Shown here one piece after another: positions 42,171-51,094 of a stretch of DNA of 64,000 bases. The DNA comes from Rhizobium sp. CCGE 510. GTDB lineage: Bacteria; Pseudomonadota; Alphaproteobacteria; Rhizobiales; Rhizobiaceae. A program made the translations under genes and the position numbers. The notes beneath the pieces were generated by a model. That model was given only the letters and a program-made list of their open reading frames with translations. It made no database searches and was not told the origin of the DNA. Location of the stretch: contig NZ_AEYF01000040.1 in NCBI RefSeq assembly GCF_000292525.1, positions 186,001 to 250,000 on the forward strand, in the 5' to 3' direction. Within the stretch, counting starts at the first letter, position 1, and each line of letters starts with the position of its first letter.

Positions 42171-42210
42171 GCATCGGCCCAATAATCGGAATCGATTTGC
42201 GGGCCGATGC
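42171..42210. terminator. Inverted repeat between convergent genes
   Basis: GCATCGGCCC (42171-42180) and GGGCCGATGC (42201-42210) are exact 10-base inverted arms with a 20-base loop. They lie 2 bp after the phytase-like gene and 30 bp before the end of the converging transporter gene. It is probably a bidirectional terminator, though no T run is present. Confidence 0.5.
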
Positions 42211-42239
42211 GTGGATTCAAAGTGTTACAGCGGCTTGAA

Positions 42240-42875
42240 TTAGCTGGCGCGGGCTGCCTGCATCGGCCGCAGCACGTTCATCAGCGCGCCGTAGGGCAAG
42301 AGCATGACGAGGCCGACGATCATCTTGACGGCGAAATCGCCGATCGCCCAGGAAATCCAGCGCGGCGCTTCCGTCGCAAAGACGCCGAGGACGGGTGCTG
42401 CTTCCAGCGCGAAGGGCTCGTTCGGGCCGAGGAAGACGAAAAACGCGGCGAAGGACAGCGAGAAGAACATTACCGTATCCAGCGCCGAGCCGATCAGCGA
42501 TCCCACAAGCGGTGCGCGCCACCAGGCCTGACGGCGAAGGCGGTTGAAGACGGCGATATCGAGCAGCTGGCCGGCGAGATAGGCCGAGCCGGAGGCAATG
42601 GCGATGCGCGGCGCCGAGGTGAAGAAGGAGAGCGTCACACCGACGACGAAGCCGGCAAGGACGACCTTGCGGGCTGCCTGCGGGCCGAACTGGCGGTTGG
42701 TCAGATCGGTGATCAGGAAGGCGATCGGATAGGAGAAGGCGCCCCAGGTCAGGATGTCGGCAAGGTTGATGCCGGCGACTTCGGCGTTCAGTGGAAACTG
42801 GACGAGGAAGTTGGAGGCGACGACGACAAGCGTCATCAGCGCGACATAGGCGACGGTATAGCGGGTCTTCAGCAT
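42240..42875 (-). CDS. yhhQ: YhhQ-type queuosine precursor transporter (VUT family)
   Basis: 211 residues with six or so membrane helices. Family motifs are ASNFLVQFPLNAEVAGINLA, DILTWGAFSYPIAFLITDLT, RIAIASGSAYLAGQLLDIAV and GSALDTVMFFSLSF. E. coli YhhQ imports the queuosine precursors preQ0/preQ1. The start at 42875 has AGGA upstream. A hairpin followed by an A-rich stretch lies just before the ribosome binding site. Confidence 0.9.
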   Translation of the reverse strand: MLKTRYTVAYVALMTLVVVASNFLVQFPLNAEVAGINLADILTWGAFSYPIAFLITDLTNRQFGPQAARKVVLAGFVVGVTLSFFTSAPRIAIASGSAYLAGQLLDIAVFNRLRRQAWWRAPLVGSLIGSALDTVMFFSLSFAAFFVFLGPNEPFALEAAPVLGVFATEAPRWISWAIGDFAVKMIVGLVMLLPYGALMNVLRPMQAARAS

Positions 42876-42924
42876 TTTTTTATCCTGGGTGATGCCACCA
42901 GTTGGAGCGATGGGCCGGCAAAGC

Positions 42925-42959
42925 AAAAGGCTTGTCCGGTATCATCCGTTCAAGCCTTT
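42925..42959 (-). terminator. Rho-independent terminator of rpmB
   Basis: On the minus strand AAAGGCTTG pairs with CAAGCCTTT (exact 9-bp stem, 16-base loop), followed by TTTT overlap. It lies 28 bp after the rpmB stop and separates rpmB from the yhhQ gene. Confidence 0.8.
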
Positions 42960-42986
42960 AAAGCCGTATGAAAGAAGGGCAGAAGC

Positions 42987-43292
42987 TTATGCAGCAACAG
43001 CAACGGCTGCTTCGGCGGTCTTCTTGACGATCTGACGGCGCAGCAGGCGCGCGCGCATCGACAGTTCGGTTTCGTTGGCCTTCAGCAGGAAGGCATCGAG
43101 GCCGCCACGATGCTCGACGGAGCGAAGGGCTGCAGCCGAAACGCGAAGACGATAACGCTGGTTGAGGGCGTCGGAAATCAGGGTTACCTGGCACAGGTTC
43201 GGCAGGAACCGGCGCTTGGTCTTGTTGTTGGCATGGCTGACATTGTTACCAGTCAGGACGGCCTTGCCGGTCAATTCGCACACGCGGGACAT
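42987..43292 (-). CDS. rpmB: 50S ribosomal protein L28
   Basis: 101 residues. It begins MSRVCELTGKAVLTGNNVSH followed by ANNKTKRRFLPNL, the conserved L28 N terminus, and ends in an Ala-rich tail (KKTAEAAVAVAA). It is part of the large ribosomal subunit. The two Cys positions of zinc-type L28 are not kept as a CxxC pair. A terminator follows. The gene is divergent from the DUF3108 gene. Confidence 0.97.
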   Translation of the reverse strand: MSRVCELTGKAVLTGNNVSHANNKTKRRFLPNLCQVTLISDALNQRYRLRVSAAALRSVEHRGGLDAFLLKANETELSMRARLLRRQIVKKTAEAAVAVAA

Positions 43293-43535
43293 GGAACACC
43301 TATTCTTGTTTTTGTCGGGCCATCGAATTGCCATCCCCGGTCAAAACCAGGCGCGCAATCCAACGGGCATGATTGGAAAGTTGCGGTTCTATAGTCAGGC
43401 AGGCTGCGCGCGTCAAGCCAAACCTTGGCCTTTCCCGCAATTCTGTCAAAAAGCTGCTGTTTTCTTCCCTTCATGGCAGGAGTATAGAGCGCTCTGGCAA
43501 AGGCTGCCGGCGCGCGGCAAGACAAGGCTTGATTC

Positions 43536-44312
43536 ATGGCTCATTCGGGCAGACGGATTTTCATTTCGGCCATCGCAGCGCTGCTTGCCATACCGGCATC
43601 GGCGGCCGAAATCCAGCATCGGACGGAATACCGGGTGACGCTTGCCGGCCTGCCGATCGCCCGCGCCGCCTTCCTGACCAAGATCGAGGACGATCATAGC
43701 TATAATATTGCCGGCAGCATCAACTCGGCCGGTCTTGCCGATCTGATCACGACGATTTCGGCCAAAACCAGCGTCACCGGCGTCGTGCGCAACGATAGGC
43801 TGCAGGCGCAGAATTATTCGCTGTACTACAAGAGCGGCAAGAAAGCCCGCGTTTACGAGGTCAGCTACCGTGACGGCAACATCGTCTCGGCGACGACGAC
43901 ACCGCCGCCGAAGCGTCCGAAGAACTGGATCGACGTGACGCCGCGCGACATGCGCTCGGTGCTCGATCCGATCTCCGGCCTGATCTTCACCGGCGATACC
44001 AAGGTCTGCTCGCAGACCCTGCCGATCTTCGACGGCGAGACGCGCATGGATCTGGTGCTGTCGCCGAAGGGCGACGAGGATTTCTCGACCAACGGCTTCA
44101 AAGGCAAGGCGACCGTCTGCAGCGTGCGCTTCGTGCCGCGCTCGGGCTATAAGAAGGGCCGCAAGGACATCGTCTATCTCAGCAAGAGCGACCGGATGGA
44201 AATCTGGTTTGCCAAGTCGGAGGCGGCAAATGTATACGCTCCCGTCTACGTGCGCATTCCCACCGAATATGGAATGGTGACGATCACTGCCGTCAAATAC
44301 GGCAGCAGCTGA
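43536..44312 (+). CDS. DUF3108 family exported protein
   Basis: 258 residues with a Sec signal (RIFISAIAALLAIPASAAE, cleavage near residue 23). The mature part fits DUF3108: YRVTLAGLPIARAAFLTKIE, DPISGLIFTGDTKVCSQTLP, IFDGETRMDLVLSPKG. It is a periplasmic protein of unknown function, often next to rpmB in rhizobia. The DMT transporter gene follows after 30 bp on the same strand. Confidence 0.87.
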   Translation: MAHSGRRIFISAIAALLAIPASAAEIQHRTEYRVTLAGLPIARAAFLTKIEDDHSYNIAGSINSAGLADLITTISAKTSVTGVVRNDRLQAQNYSLYYKSGKKARVYEVSYRDGNIVSATTTPPPKRPKNWIDVTPRDMRSVLDPISGLIFTGDTKVCSQTLPIFDGETRMDLVLSPKGDEDFSTNGFKGKATVCSVRFVPRSGYKKGRKDIVYLSKSDRMEIWFAKSEAANVYAPVYVRIPTEYGMVTITAVKYGSS

Positions 44313-44342
44313 CGGAGATCATCCTCCGTCAAAGGGGGACGG

Positions 44343-45230
44343 GTGAAGCTTCGCGCGACGTTGATCGGTTTTACCGCCATTTTGATGTGGTCGTTCCTGG
44401 CGCTGCTGACGGCCGCCTCCGGCAAGATGCCGCCGTTCCAGCTTTCTGCGGTGTGTTTTGCAATCGGCAGCCTTCCCGGCCTCGTGGTGCTTGCCCTCAA
44501 CCCGTCGCGGCTGGCGCTGCTGAAGCAGCCGGCCAAGGTCTGGGTGACCGGTATTGCGGGGCTGTTCGGCTATCATTTTCTCTATTTCACCGCGCTCAGA
44601 AACGCGCCGGCGGTGGAGGCGGGGCTGATCGCCTATCTCTGGCCGCTCTTGATCGTCATCGGCTCGGCGCTGCTGCCGGGCGAGCGGCTGCGCTGGTATC
44701 ATGTCGCCGGCGCGCTGGCCGGGCTTTGCGGCACCTTCCTGATCGTCGGCCGCAACGGCATCGATTTTAACGGCGCCTATGCCGTCGGTTACACTGCCGC
44801 TTTCCTCTGCGCCTTCACCTGGTCCGGTTACTCGCTGCTGACCCGGCATTTCGACGCCGTCTCCACCGATGTCGTCACCGGTTTCTGCCTGGCGACCTCG
44901 ATCCTGTCGCTCGTTTGCCATCTCGGTCTGGAGACGACCGTCTGGCCGGCGACGGGTTTCGAATGGCTCGCCGTCGCCGGGCTCGGCCTCCTGCCGGTCG
45001 GGGCTGCCTTTTACGCCTGGGATTACGGCGTCAAGAACGGCGATATCCAGATCCTCGGCGCGGCAAGTTATGCCGCACCGCTGCTTTCGACGCTGATCCT
45101 GACGCTGTTCGGATTTGCCGAGCCGAGCTGGCGCATCGCGCTTGCCTGCCTGCTCGTCACCGGCGGGGCGGTGCTCGCCGCCCGGGAGATGTTCCGCCCC
45201 GAGATCCAGCCGCCCGTCGTGGCGGAATGA
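44343..45230 (+). CDS. EamA/DMT family transporter (YddG-like)
   Basis: 295 residues with ten membrane helices in two EamA repeats: first half LIGFTAILMWSFLALLTAAS to TFLIVGRNG; second half YTAAFLCAFTWSGYSLLTRH to the end. The layout and the FGYHFLYFTALRNAPAVEAG stretch resemble YddG-type aromatic amino acid exporters. The GTG start follows AAAGGGGGAC. The substrate is not established. Confidence 0.85.
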   Translation: MKLRATLIGFTAILMWSFLALLTAASGKMPPFQLSAVCFAIGSLPGLVVLALNPSRLALLKQPAKVWVTGIAGLFGYHFLYFTALRNAPAVEAGLIAYLWPLLIVIGSALLPGERLRWYHVAGALAGLCGTFLIVGRNGIDFNGAYAVGYTAAFLCAFTWSGYSLLTRHFDAVSTDVVTGFCLATSILSLVCHLGLETTVWPATGFEWLAVAGLGLLPVGAAFYAWDYGVKNGDIQILGAASYAAPLLSTLILTLFGFAEPSWRIALACLLVTGGAVLAAREMFRPEIQPPVVAE

Positions 45231-45232
45231 TC

Positions 45233-45655
45233 TCAGCCGCCGGGCGCCCAGCCTGATGGCGCCATCTCGAAGCTCGAAAACGCAAAGCCGGGTGAGACGG
45301 TGCATCCCACAAGGGTGAAATCGCCGAGGCTTTCGGCCGATTGCCACCAATTGGCCGGAACAATCGCCTGCGGCCGCTCGCCGGCAGGCAGGTTGGTTCC
45401 GAGCGTCAGGGTCTCGCTTGCCGTTCCGTCTTCGGAGCGATGCAGCGAGAGCGGCGCGCCGGCGTAATAATGCCAGACCTCCACCGCGTCATGGACACAA
45501 TGCCAGTGCGAGCGCTGTCTTCTGGTCAGGAGATAATAGATCGCCGTCGAGTGGCCGCGTTCTCCACCCGCCGTATCGCGGAAGGTCTCGGCGTACCAGC
45601 CGCCTTCCGGATGCGGCTGCATGGCGAGTTCGCGGATGATGTCTTCCGGAGACAT
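45233..45655 (-). CDS. Cupin family protein (DUF985)
   Basis: 140 residues. Cupin_5 features are LAMQPHPEGGWYAETFR at the N terminus, TAIYYLLTRRQRSHWHCVHD, EVWHYYAGAPLSL and LVGCTVSPGFAFSSFEMA. This is a single cupin barrel, probably metal-binding, of unknown reaction; some homologues are sugar epimerase-like. It overlaps the end of gloB by one base (45655), so the two are cotranscribed. Confidence 0.88.
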   Translation of the reverse strand: MSPEDIIRELAMQPHPEGGWYAETFRDTAGGERGHSTAIYYLLTRRQRSHWHCVHDAVEVWHYYAGAPLSLHRSEDGTASETLTLGTNLPAGERPQAIVPANWWQSAESLGDFTLVGCTVSPGFAFSSFEMAPSGWAPGG

Positions 45656-46425
45656 CAGAAATTGTCCTTGCGCTTGCGGATCTCGGCAAAGACCTCCTCG
45701 TTGGTCTTGCCTTCCATCAGCAGATTGCGGCGGATCGCCGGATCGGCGGCACGCAGGAACGGGTTGGTTTCCTTTTCCAGGCCCAGCGTCGTCGGTATGG
45801 TGAATTTGCCGTCGGCGCGCAAGGCCTCGATCTCGGCGGCGCGGCTCTTCAGGCGTTCATTGCCGGGATCGACCGTCAGTGCGAAGCGGGCATTGGACAA
45901 GGTGTATTCGTGGCCGAAATAGACGGCGGTTTCATCGGGCAGCACGGCGAGTTTCTGCAGCGAATGCCACATGTCGGCGGCCGGACGTTCAAACAGCCGG
46001 CCACAGCCGAGCGCAAACAGCGTGTCGGCGGCAAAGAGCAGCTTGTCGTCGACGAAGTGATAGCAGATGTGGCCGGCGGTGTGGCCGGGTGTTTCGATGA
46101 CGTTGACCGTGTGATCGCCGAAAAGGAAGCTGTCGCCGTCGGCCATCGTCCGGTCGAGGCCGGGAATGGCGATCGCCTCGTTGATCGGGCCGATGATCTC
46201 GCAGCCGAACTGCTCCTTCAGTGCCAGGTTGCCGGCGACATGGTCGGTGTGATGATGGGTGGTGAAGATATGGGTGATTTTCCAGCCGCGACGTGTCGCC
46301 GCCTGCAGGATCGGCGCCTCCTCCGGTGCGTCGATCGCCGCGGTAAAGCCTGTCTCCGGATCGTGGACGAGGACGCCGAAATTGTCGGTGCGGCAGAGAA
46401 AAATGTCTAATTCCAAAGGTTTCAT
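45655..46425 (-). CDS. gloB: Hydroxyacylglutathione hydrolase (glyoxalase II)
   Basis: 256 residues, the normal length. The metallo-beta-lactamase motif is TTHHHTDHVAG, with further metal ligands in ETPGHTAGHICYH, AADTLFALGCGR, and VYFGHEYTLSNARFA of the C-terminal glyoxalase II domain. It hydrolyses S-lactoylglutathione to lactate and glutathione. It is divergent from a methyltransferase gene 89 bp away. Confidence 0.95.
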   Translation of the reverse strand: MKPLELDIFLCRTDNFGVLVHDPETGFTAAIDAPEEAPILQAATRRGWKITHIFTTHHHTDHVAGNLALKEQFGCEIIGPINEAIAIPGLDRTMADGDSFLFGDHTVNVIETPGHTAGHICYHFVDDKLLFAADTLFALGCGRLFERPAADMWHSLQKLAVLPDETAVYFGHEYTLSNARFALTVDPGNERLKSRAAEIEALRADGKFTIPTTLGLEKETNPFLRAADPAIRRNLLMEGKTNEEVFAEIRKRKDNF

Positions 46426-46514
46426 CGTTCAATAATCCCTTGTCATGCGAGTCTCGCGGAAATGTAGAGGTTCCGGCCTTGAAGTCCAACCGCCCGCTGA
46501 TAACATTTATCGCA

Positions 46515-47255
46515 ATGCACGCCGATATCGTCGACCTACGCCAGTTCTACCACTCCGAGCTCGGGCGCCTTGCCGAGCAGTCGATCGCCATGGCGCTGTC
46601 TTCGCTCTGGGTGCGGCTGCCGCAGGAGCGCCTGGTCGGTCTCGGCTATGCCGTGCCCTTCCTCGACCGCTTCCAGGCCGATACCGAGCGCACTTTCGCC
46701 TTCATGCCGGCCGGGCAGGGCGCGGTGAACTGGCCGATGGGCTCGCTCTCGTCGACGGCGCTGATTTTCGACGAGGAACTGCCGCTGCCGGATTCCTCGA
46801 TCGACCGGGTGCTGATGGTGCATTCGCTGGAATTTGCCGAAAACCCGCGCGAGACGCTGAAGGAACTCTGGCGGGTGCTGGCGCCGGGCGGACGGCTGAT
46901 CATCGTCGTGCCGAACCGGCGCGGCGTCTGGGCCCGCATGGAGCACACGCCCTTCGGCTCGGGCCGGCCCTATTCGCGCGGCCAGCTGACACATCTGCTG
47001 CGCGAGACGAATTTCACGCCCGGCGCGACGGCCGAAGCGCTGTTCTTCCCGCCCTCGAAGCTCAGGACCATCCTGCGCCTTCGCCGCGCCTTCGAGCGGA
47101 TCGGTCGGACGCTGTGGCCGGCTTTTTCGGGCGTCATCATCGTCGAGGCGCAGAAGCGGCTCTATCAGGGGCTGCCGGTCGCCGCACGCGCCTCCCGCCG
47201 TGTCTTCGTGCCGGTTCTGGCGCCGCATGGCGTGCCGACCACACGCAGCCGGTGA
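46515..47255 (+). CDS. SAM-dependent methyltransferase (type 11)
   Basis: 246 residues. The SAM-binding region is degenerate, but the type 11 core is clear (LPLPDSSIDRVLMVHSLEFA, ETLKELWRVLAPGGRLIIVV). An upstream helical region (LRQFYHSELGRLAEQSIAMA) is characteristic of alphaproteobacterial proteins encoded next to gloB. Starts further upstream are possible, but MHADIVDLRQFY at 46515 matches the domain edge. The substrate is not known. Confidence 0.85.
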   Translation: MHADIVDLRQFYHSELGRLAEQSIAMALSSLWVRLPQERLVGLGYAVPFLDRFQADTERTFAFMPAGQGAVNWPMGSLSSTALIFDEELPLPDSSIDRVLMVHSLEFAENPRETLKELWRVLAPGGRLIIVVPNRRGVWARMEHTPFGSGRPYSRGQLTHLLRETNFTPGATAEALFFPPSKLRTILRLRRAFERIGRTLWPAFSGVIIVEAQKRLYQGLPVAARASRRVFVPVLAPHGVPTTRSR

Positions 47256-47331
47256 CGCCGCCCGGCTCTCGACAAGAACCGCATTCCGCTTTAATGCGAC
47301 TGGTAATTTCCGGCATTTCCAAGGTCGATCC

Positions 47332-48441
47332 ATGAGCGTTGAGATGAGCAAGCCCGTTCCGCGTCCCGGTATTCTCGATATCGCATCCTATGTGCCGGGC
47401 AAGGAACATGCGCCGGGTGTTGCCCGCGTCTACAAGCTTTCGTCCAACGAAACGCCACTCGGCGCCAGCCCGAAGGCGATCGATGCGTTCAAAGCGGCTG
47501 CCGACAATCTGGGGCGTTACCCGGACGGGCAGGCGGTTGAATTGCGCGAGGCGATTGCCGCCGTGCACGGCCTCAACCCGGCAAACATTCTCTGCGGCAA
47601 CGGTTCCGACGAGCTGCTTGGCCTGCTCTGCCACGTCTATCTCGGCGCCGGCGACGAGGGCATCATCACCGAGCACGGCTTTCTCGTCTACAAGATCCAG
47701 ATTCTTGGCGCCGGCGCCACGCCTGTCGTCGTCAAGGAGAAGGACTATACCGTCGATGTCGATGCGATCCTTGCCGCGGTGACGGAGAAGACCAAGATCG
47801 TCTTCATCGCCAATCCCGGCAATCCAACCGGCACCTATGTCCCAGTCAGCGAAATCCGCCGCCTGCAGGCCGGGTTGCCGAAGCATGTCGTGCTCGTGCT
47901 CGATGCTGCCTATGCCGAATATGTGCGCCGCAACGATTATGAAGCCGGCATCGAGGTCGTGTCCTCCAATGCCAACGTGGTGATGACCCGCACCTTCTCG
48001 AAGGCCTACGGACTTGCGGCGCTGCGGGTCGGTTGGATGTATGCGCCGGCCGAGATCGTCGACGCGGTGAACCGCGTCCGCGGGCCGTTCAATTTGAACG
48101 CGCCGGCAATCGCCGCCGGTGCATCGGCGATCCGCGACCAGGCGTTCATCCAGCAGGCCGTCTCCTTCAACCAGATGTGGGTGGAGACGCTGACCCAGGC
48201 GCTCGAAGCGATCGGCCTGAAGGTGACGCCGTCTGTCGCCAATTTCGTCCTCATCCATTTCCCCGAGATCGACGGCAAGCGCGCCGCCGATGCTGACGAT
48301 CTGCTGACGAGCCGCGGCTACATCCTGCGCGCCGTGCGCAGCTATGGCTTTGCCAATGCGCTGCGGATGAGCATCGGCCCGGAAGAGGCCAACCGCGGCG
48401 TCATCGCCGCGCTCACCGAATTCATGGGACGCAAGGCATGA
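47332..48441 (+). CDS. hisC: Histidinol-phosphate / aromatic aminotransferase
   Basis: A 369-residue class I/II aminotransferase. Motifs are YKLSSNETPLGASPKAIDAF, GNGSDELLGLLCHVYL, FIANPGNPTGTYV, LVLDAAYAEYV, and the PLP lysine in RTFSKAYGLAALRVGW. In rhizobia this hisC copy lies directly upstream of tyrA and may serve aromatic amino acid synthesis as well as histidine. It overlaps tyrA by 4 bp. Starts at 47332 or 47344. Confidence 0.94.
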   Translation: MSVEMSKPVPRPGILDIASYVPGKEHAPGVARVYKLSSNETPLGASPKAIDAFKAAADNLGRYPDGQAVELREAIAAVHGLNPANILCGNGSDELLGLLCHVYLGAGDEGIITEHGFLVYKIQILGAGATPVVVKEKDYTVDVDAILAAVTEKTKIVFIANPGNPTGTYVPVSEIRRLQAGLPKHVVLVLDAAYAEYVRRNDYEAGIEVVSSNANVVMTRTFSKAYGLAALRVGWMYAPAEIVDAVNRVRGPFNLNAPAIAAGASAIRDQAFIQQAVSFNQMWVETLTQALEAIGLKVTPSVANFVLIHFPEIDGKRAADADDLLTSRGYILRAVRSYGFANALRMSIGPEEANRGVIAALTEFMGRKA

Positions 48442-49364
48442 ACGTGCAGTTCGATCGTATCGCGCTGATCGGCATCGGTCTGATCGGTTCTTCGCTTGCC
48501 TACGACATCAGGCGGCTCGGCCTTGCAAAGGAGATCGTCGTCGCGACGCGTAGCGCCGATACGCTGAAGCGGGCCGAAGAGCTCGGTCTCGGCGACCGCT
48601 ACACGACGTCTTCGGCCGATGCCGTCAAGGATGCCGATCTGGTGATCGTCTCGGTGCCGGTCGGCGCCTCGGAAAGTGTGGCGAAGGAGATAGCGGCAAA
48701 CCTGAAATCCGGGGCTGTTGTCACCGATGTCGGCTCCACAAAGGCCTCGGTCATCGCGCAGATGCTGCCGCATATGCCTGACAATGTGCATTTCATTCCC
48801 GGCCACCCGCTGGCCGGCACCGAAAAATCCGGCCCCGATGCCGGCTTCCCCGGCCTCTTCGAAGGCCGCTGGTGCATCTTCACGCCGGTCGCCGGTACCG
48901 ACGAGACGGCGCTGAAGCGGCTGCGCAGCTTCTGGGAAGCACTCGGCTCTAAGGTCGACGAAATGGATGCGGAGCATCACGACAAGGTGCTGGCGATCGT
49001 CTCGCACCTACCGCATATCATCGCCTACAACATCGTCGGCACCGCCGACGATCTGGAGACGGTGACCGAGTCGGAAGTCATCAAATACTCCGCCTCCGGC
49101 TTTCGCGATTTCACCCGACTTGCGGCTTCCGACCCGACCATGTGGCGCGACGTCTGCCTGCACAATCGCGATGCGATCCTTGAGATGCTGGCGCGCTTCT
49201 CGGAGGATCTCGCCTATCTGCAGCGCGCGATCCGCTGGGGCGAGGCCGACAAGATCTTCGAACTTTTCACCCGCACACGCGCCATCCGCCGCTCGATCGT
49301 CCAGGCCGGCCAGGATGTCGACGCGCCTGATTTCGGCCGCCACGCGCTGGACAACAAGAAGTAG
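48438..49364 (+). CDS. tyrA: Prephenate/arogenate (cyclohexadienyl) dehydrogenase
   Basis: 308 residues. The NAD-binding fold is IALIGIGLIGSSLAYDIRRL, followed by TDVGSTKASVI and the catalytic HFIPGHPLAGTEKSGPDA. The C-terminal helical domain (LPHIIAYNIVGTAD, SGFRDFTRLAASDPTMWRDV) is typical. It makes 4-hydroxyphenylpyruvate or tyrosine. It is translationally coupled to hisC (ATGA overlap). Confidence 0.94.
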   Translation: MNVQFDRIALIGIGLIGSSLAYDIRRLGLAKEIVVATRSADTLKRAEELGLGDRYTTSSADAVKDADLVIVSVPVGASESVAKEIAANLKSGAVVTDVGSTKASVIAQMLPHMPDNVHFIPGHPLAGTEKSGPDAGFPGLFEGRWCIFTPVAGTDETALKRLRSFWEALGSKVDEMDAEHHDKVLAIVSHLPHIIAYNIVGTADDLETVTESEVIKYSASGFRDFTRLAASDPTMWRDVCLHNRDAILEMLARFSEDLAYLQRAIRWGEADKIFELFTRTRAIRRSIVQAGQDVDAPDFGRHALDNKK

Positions 49365-49432
49365 CCATCCGCGATGGTTGAGGTGGCGCGCGCGAGCACG
49401 TCACCTCCGGGTTTCCTTCATCATTGTTTGGG

Positions 49433-50449
49433 TCAGATCGGCGGGATCCGGCCGAGCGGGATGAAGCCGCTGACGGTGGCGTTGCCGTGATCGACGACGA
49501 GATCGACTGAGACCTTGTCTTTGCCGCCGGCAAGCGATTTCAAGAGCTTGGTCGCCGTTTTGACGGTCGAGGCGATATCCGGAAAGGCCTGTTTCAGGCT
49601 GTCGCCCCAGGGGCCGAGCTGTTCGATCTCCAGCTTGAATTTTCCCGAGAGCAGACCCTGCTCGTCGAAGGAGAAGGGGCCGGTGAGCGTCATCACCTTG
49701 CCGTCGCCAATGTCGGCGACGATGCGGCGCAGTTCGCCTGCGGCACCGTTGAGGCCGTTCGGATCACTGCCGTCGATCAGGCCGGCTTTGCCGGCGACGG
49801 TGAGATCGATGCTGGCAGACAGTTTCGGGAAGATTTGCGGCCAGTCCTTGATCGCGGTGTTGGCATCCTGCACCGAGATCGCGCCGTCGAGATCGGCACC
49901 GTTCTGGCGCAGATGAATTTCGGTGCGAGCGGCATCGAAGCTGATGGTCTGGCCGGTGAAGGAAGAGATCGCCGTCGCCTTCAGGCCCGTGATGACCGTT
50001 GAGCTGCTGTCGACGCCCCGCATCCTGGTTGCCAGGCTTGCTTGCAGGTCTGCCCATTGGGCCGAGATCGAAAGTCCATTGCTGGTGCGGATTTCGGCCG
50101 GCGAATCGAGCTCCCAGACGATATTGCCCGGTGCATAGACCTGCGCTGCCGAGCGCAACGCGCCGAAGGTGGCCGAGACGCCGTTGACGTGGTCGTCGAC
50201 ATCGATCTTGGAGCAGAACAGGCCGATACGGAAAGGATAGCCGCGGAATTCGATATCGGAGCATTCGCCGCTGACGCCTGCCTGGTCGCGCGGCGCGATC
50301 GCTTTCAGCACCGTGGTCTTCAGCGTCGATGCCGCATAGAACCAGCCGCCGGTATAAAGCGCGATCACTAGGAGAACGCCGCCACCCAGCAACCAGAATT
50401 TTTTACCGCTGCTGGATTGGCTGCTGCCGGATTGGCTTGACGCTGCCAT
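49433..50449 (-). CDS. DUF2125 family membrane-anchored protein
   Basis: 338 residues. A Ser/Gln-rich start (AASSQSGSSQSSSGKK) precedes one helix (FWLLGGGVLLVIALYTGGWF). The rest is a periplasmic beta-rich domain of the DUF2125 type (EFRGYPFRIGLFCSKIDVDD, LSGKFKLEIEQLGPWGDSLK) ending in NATVSGFIPLGRIPPI. The family is alphaproteobacterial, with unknown function. The ATG at 50449 has GGAG 6 bp upstream. It converges with tyrA and diverges from the ChaC gene. Confidence 0.87.
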   Translation of the reverse strand: MAASSQSGSSQSSSGKKFWLLGGGVLLVIALYTGGWFYAASTLKTTVLKAIAPRDQAGVSGECSDIEFRGYPFRIGLFCSKIDVDDHVNGVSATFGALRSAAQVYAPGNIVWELDSPAEIRTSNGLSISAQWADLQASLATRMRGVDSSSTVITGLKATAISSFTGQTISFDAARTEIHLRQNGADLDGAISVQDANTAIKDWPQIFPKLSASIDLTVAGKAGLIDGSDPNGLNGAAGELRRIVADIGDGKVMTLTGPFSFDEQGLLSGKFKLEIEQLGPWGDSLKQAFPDIASTVKTATKLLKSLAGGKDKVSVDLVVDHGNATVSGFIPLGRIPPI

Positions 50450-50499
50450 GATGTTCTCCAATGGTGAATCGTAAATGTGATTCCGGTCTGGCGTGCGAT

Positions 50500-51030
50500 A
50501 TGGACGAAATTTGGGTATTTGGCTACGGTTCGCTGATGTGGAATCCGGGCTTCGAGTTCATGGAGCGCGCAGAGGCTCTGATCTACGGCTACCGGCGTTC
50601 GCTCTGCGTCCGTTCCTTTGTCCATCGCGGTACGCGCGACAGTCCGGGCCTGGTTCTCGGCCTCGACAGGGGCGGCGCCTGCCGCGGCATGGCTTTCCGC
50701 ATTTCCCCGGAAAAATGGGACGAGGTGATCGATTATCTGCGCGCCCGCGAGCTGGTTACCAATGTCTACCTGGAGCGCCGGGTGCGGCTGCAATTTGCCG
50801 GAGGCCGAAGGGTCGAGGCGGTTACCTACATTGCTGATCGCGACCATGAGCAATATGCCGGTACGCTCGACGCATTTGAGGCGGCGCGGGTGGTGAACCG
50901 GGCCAAGGGCCAGTCGGGCCCGAATGATGCCTATGTCTTCAATACGGCGATGCATTTGAAGCAGATGGGCATCCGCGACCATTGGCTGGAGCAGGTCGTC
51001 GACGAAGTGGAGCGGCTGCGCGCCGCCTGA
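50500..51030 (+). CDS. ChaC-type gamma-glutamylcyclotransferase
   Basis: 176 residues. The substrate-binding loop is FGYGSLMWNPGFEF near the N terminus. ChaC features follow: HRGTRDSPGLVLGLDRGGAC, GMAFRISP, and ADRDHEQYAG with the conserved acidic region. ChaC enzymes degrade glutathione to 5-oxoproline and Cys-Gly. The start is uncertain: ATG 50500 fits the domain edge, ATG 50461 is an alternative. Confidence 0.92.
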   Translation: MDEIWVFGYGSLMWNPGFEFMERAEALIYGYRRSLCVRSFVHRGTRDSPGLVLGLDRGGACRGMAFRISPEKWDEVIDYLRARELVTNVYLERRVRLQFAGGRRVEAVTYIADRDHEQYAGTLDAFEAARVVNRAKGQSGPNDAYVFNTAMHLKQMGIRDHWLEQVVDEVERLRAA

Positions 51031-51051
51031 TCCTCACAGGCGCCGCGATTA

Positions 51052-51094
51052 TTATCGCAAAAACCGCTGCGCAGTGTTGCGCGACATGCTTCAG
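51052..51094. repeat. GCATGTCGCGCAA palindromic element, partial copy (S2)
   Basis: Read on the minus strand, the sequence after the acyltransferase stop is AGCATGTCGCGCAACACTGC, then GCAGCGGTTTTTGCGATAAT. This is the left part of the element seen in full at 21219-21347. Again it starts right at the stop codon. Confidence 0.6.
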
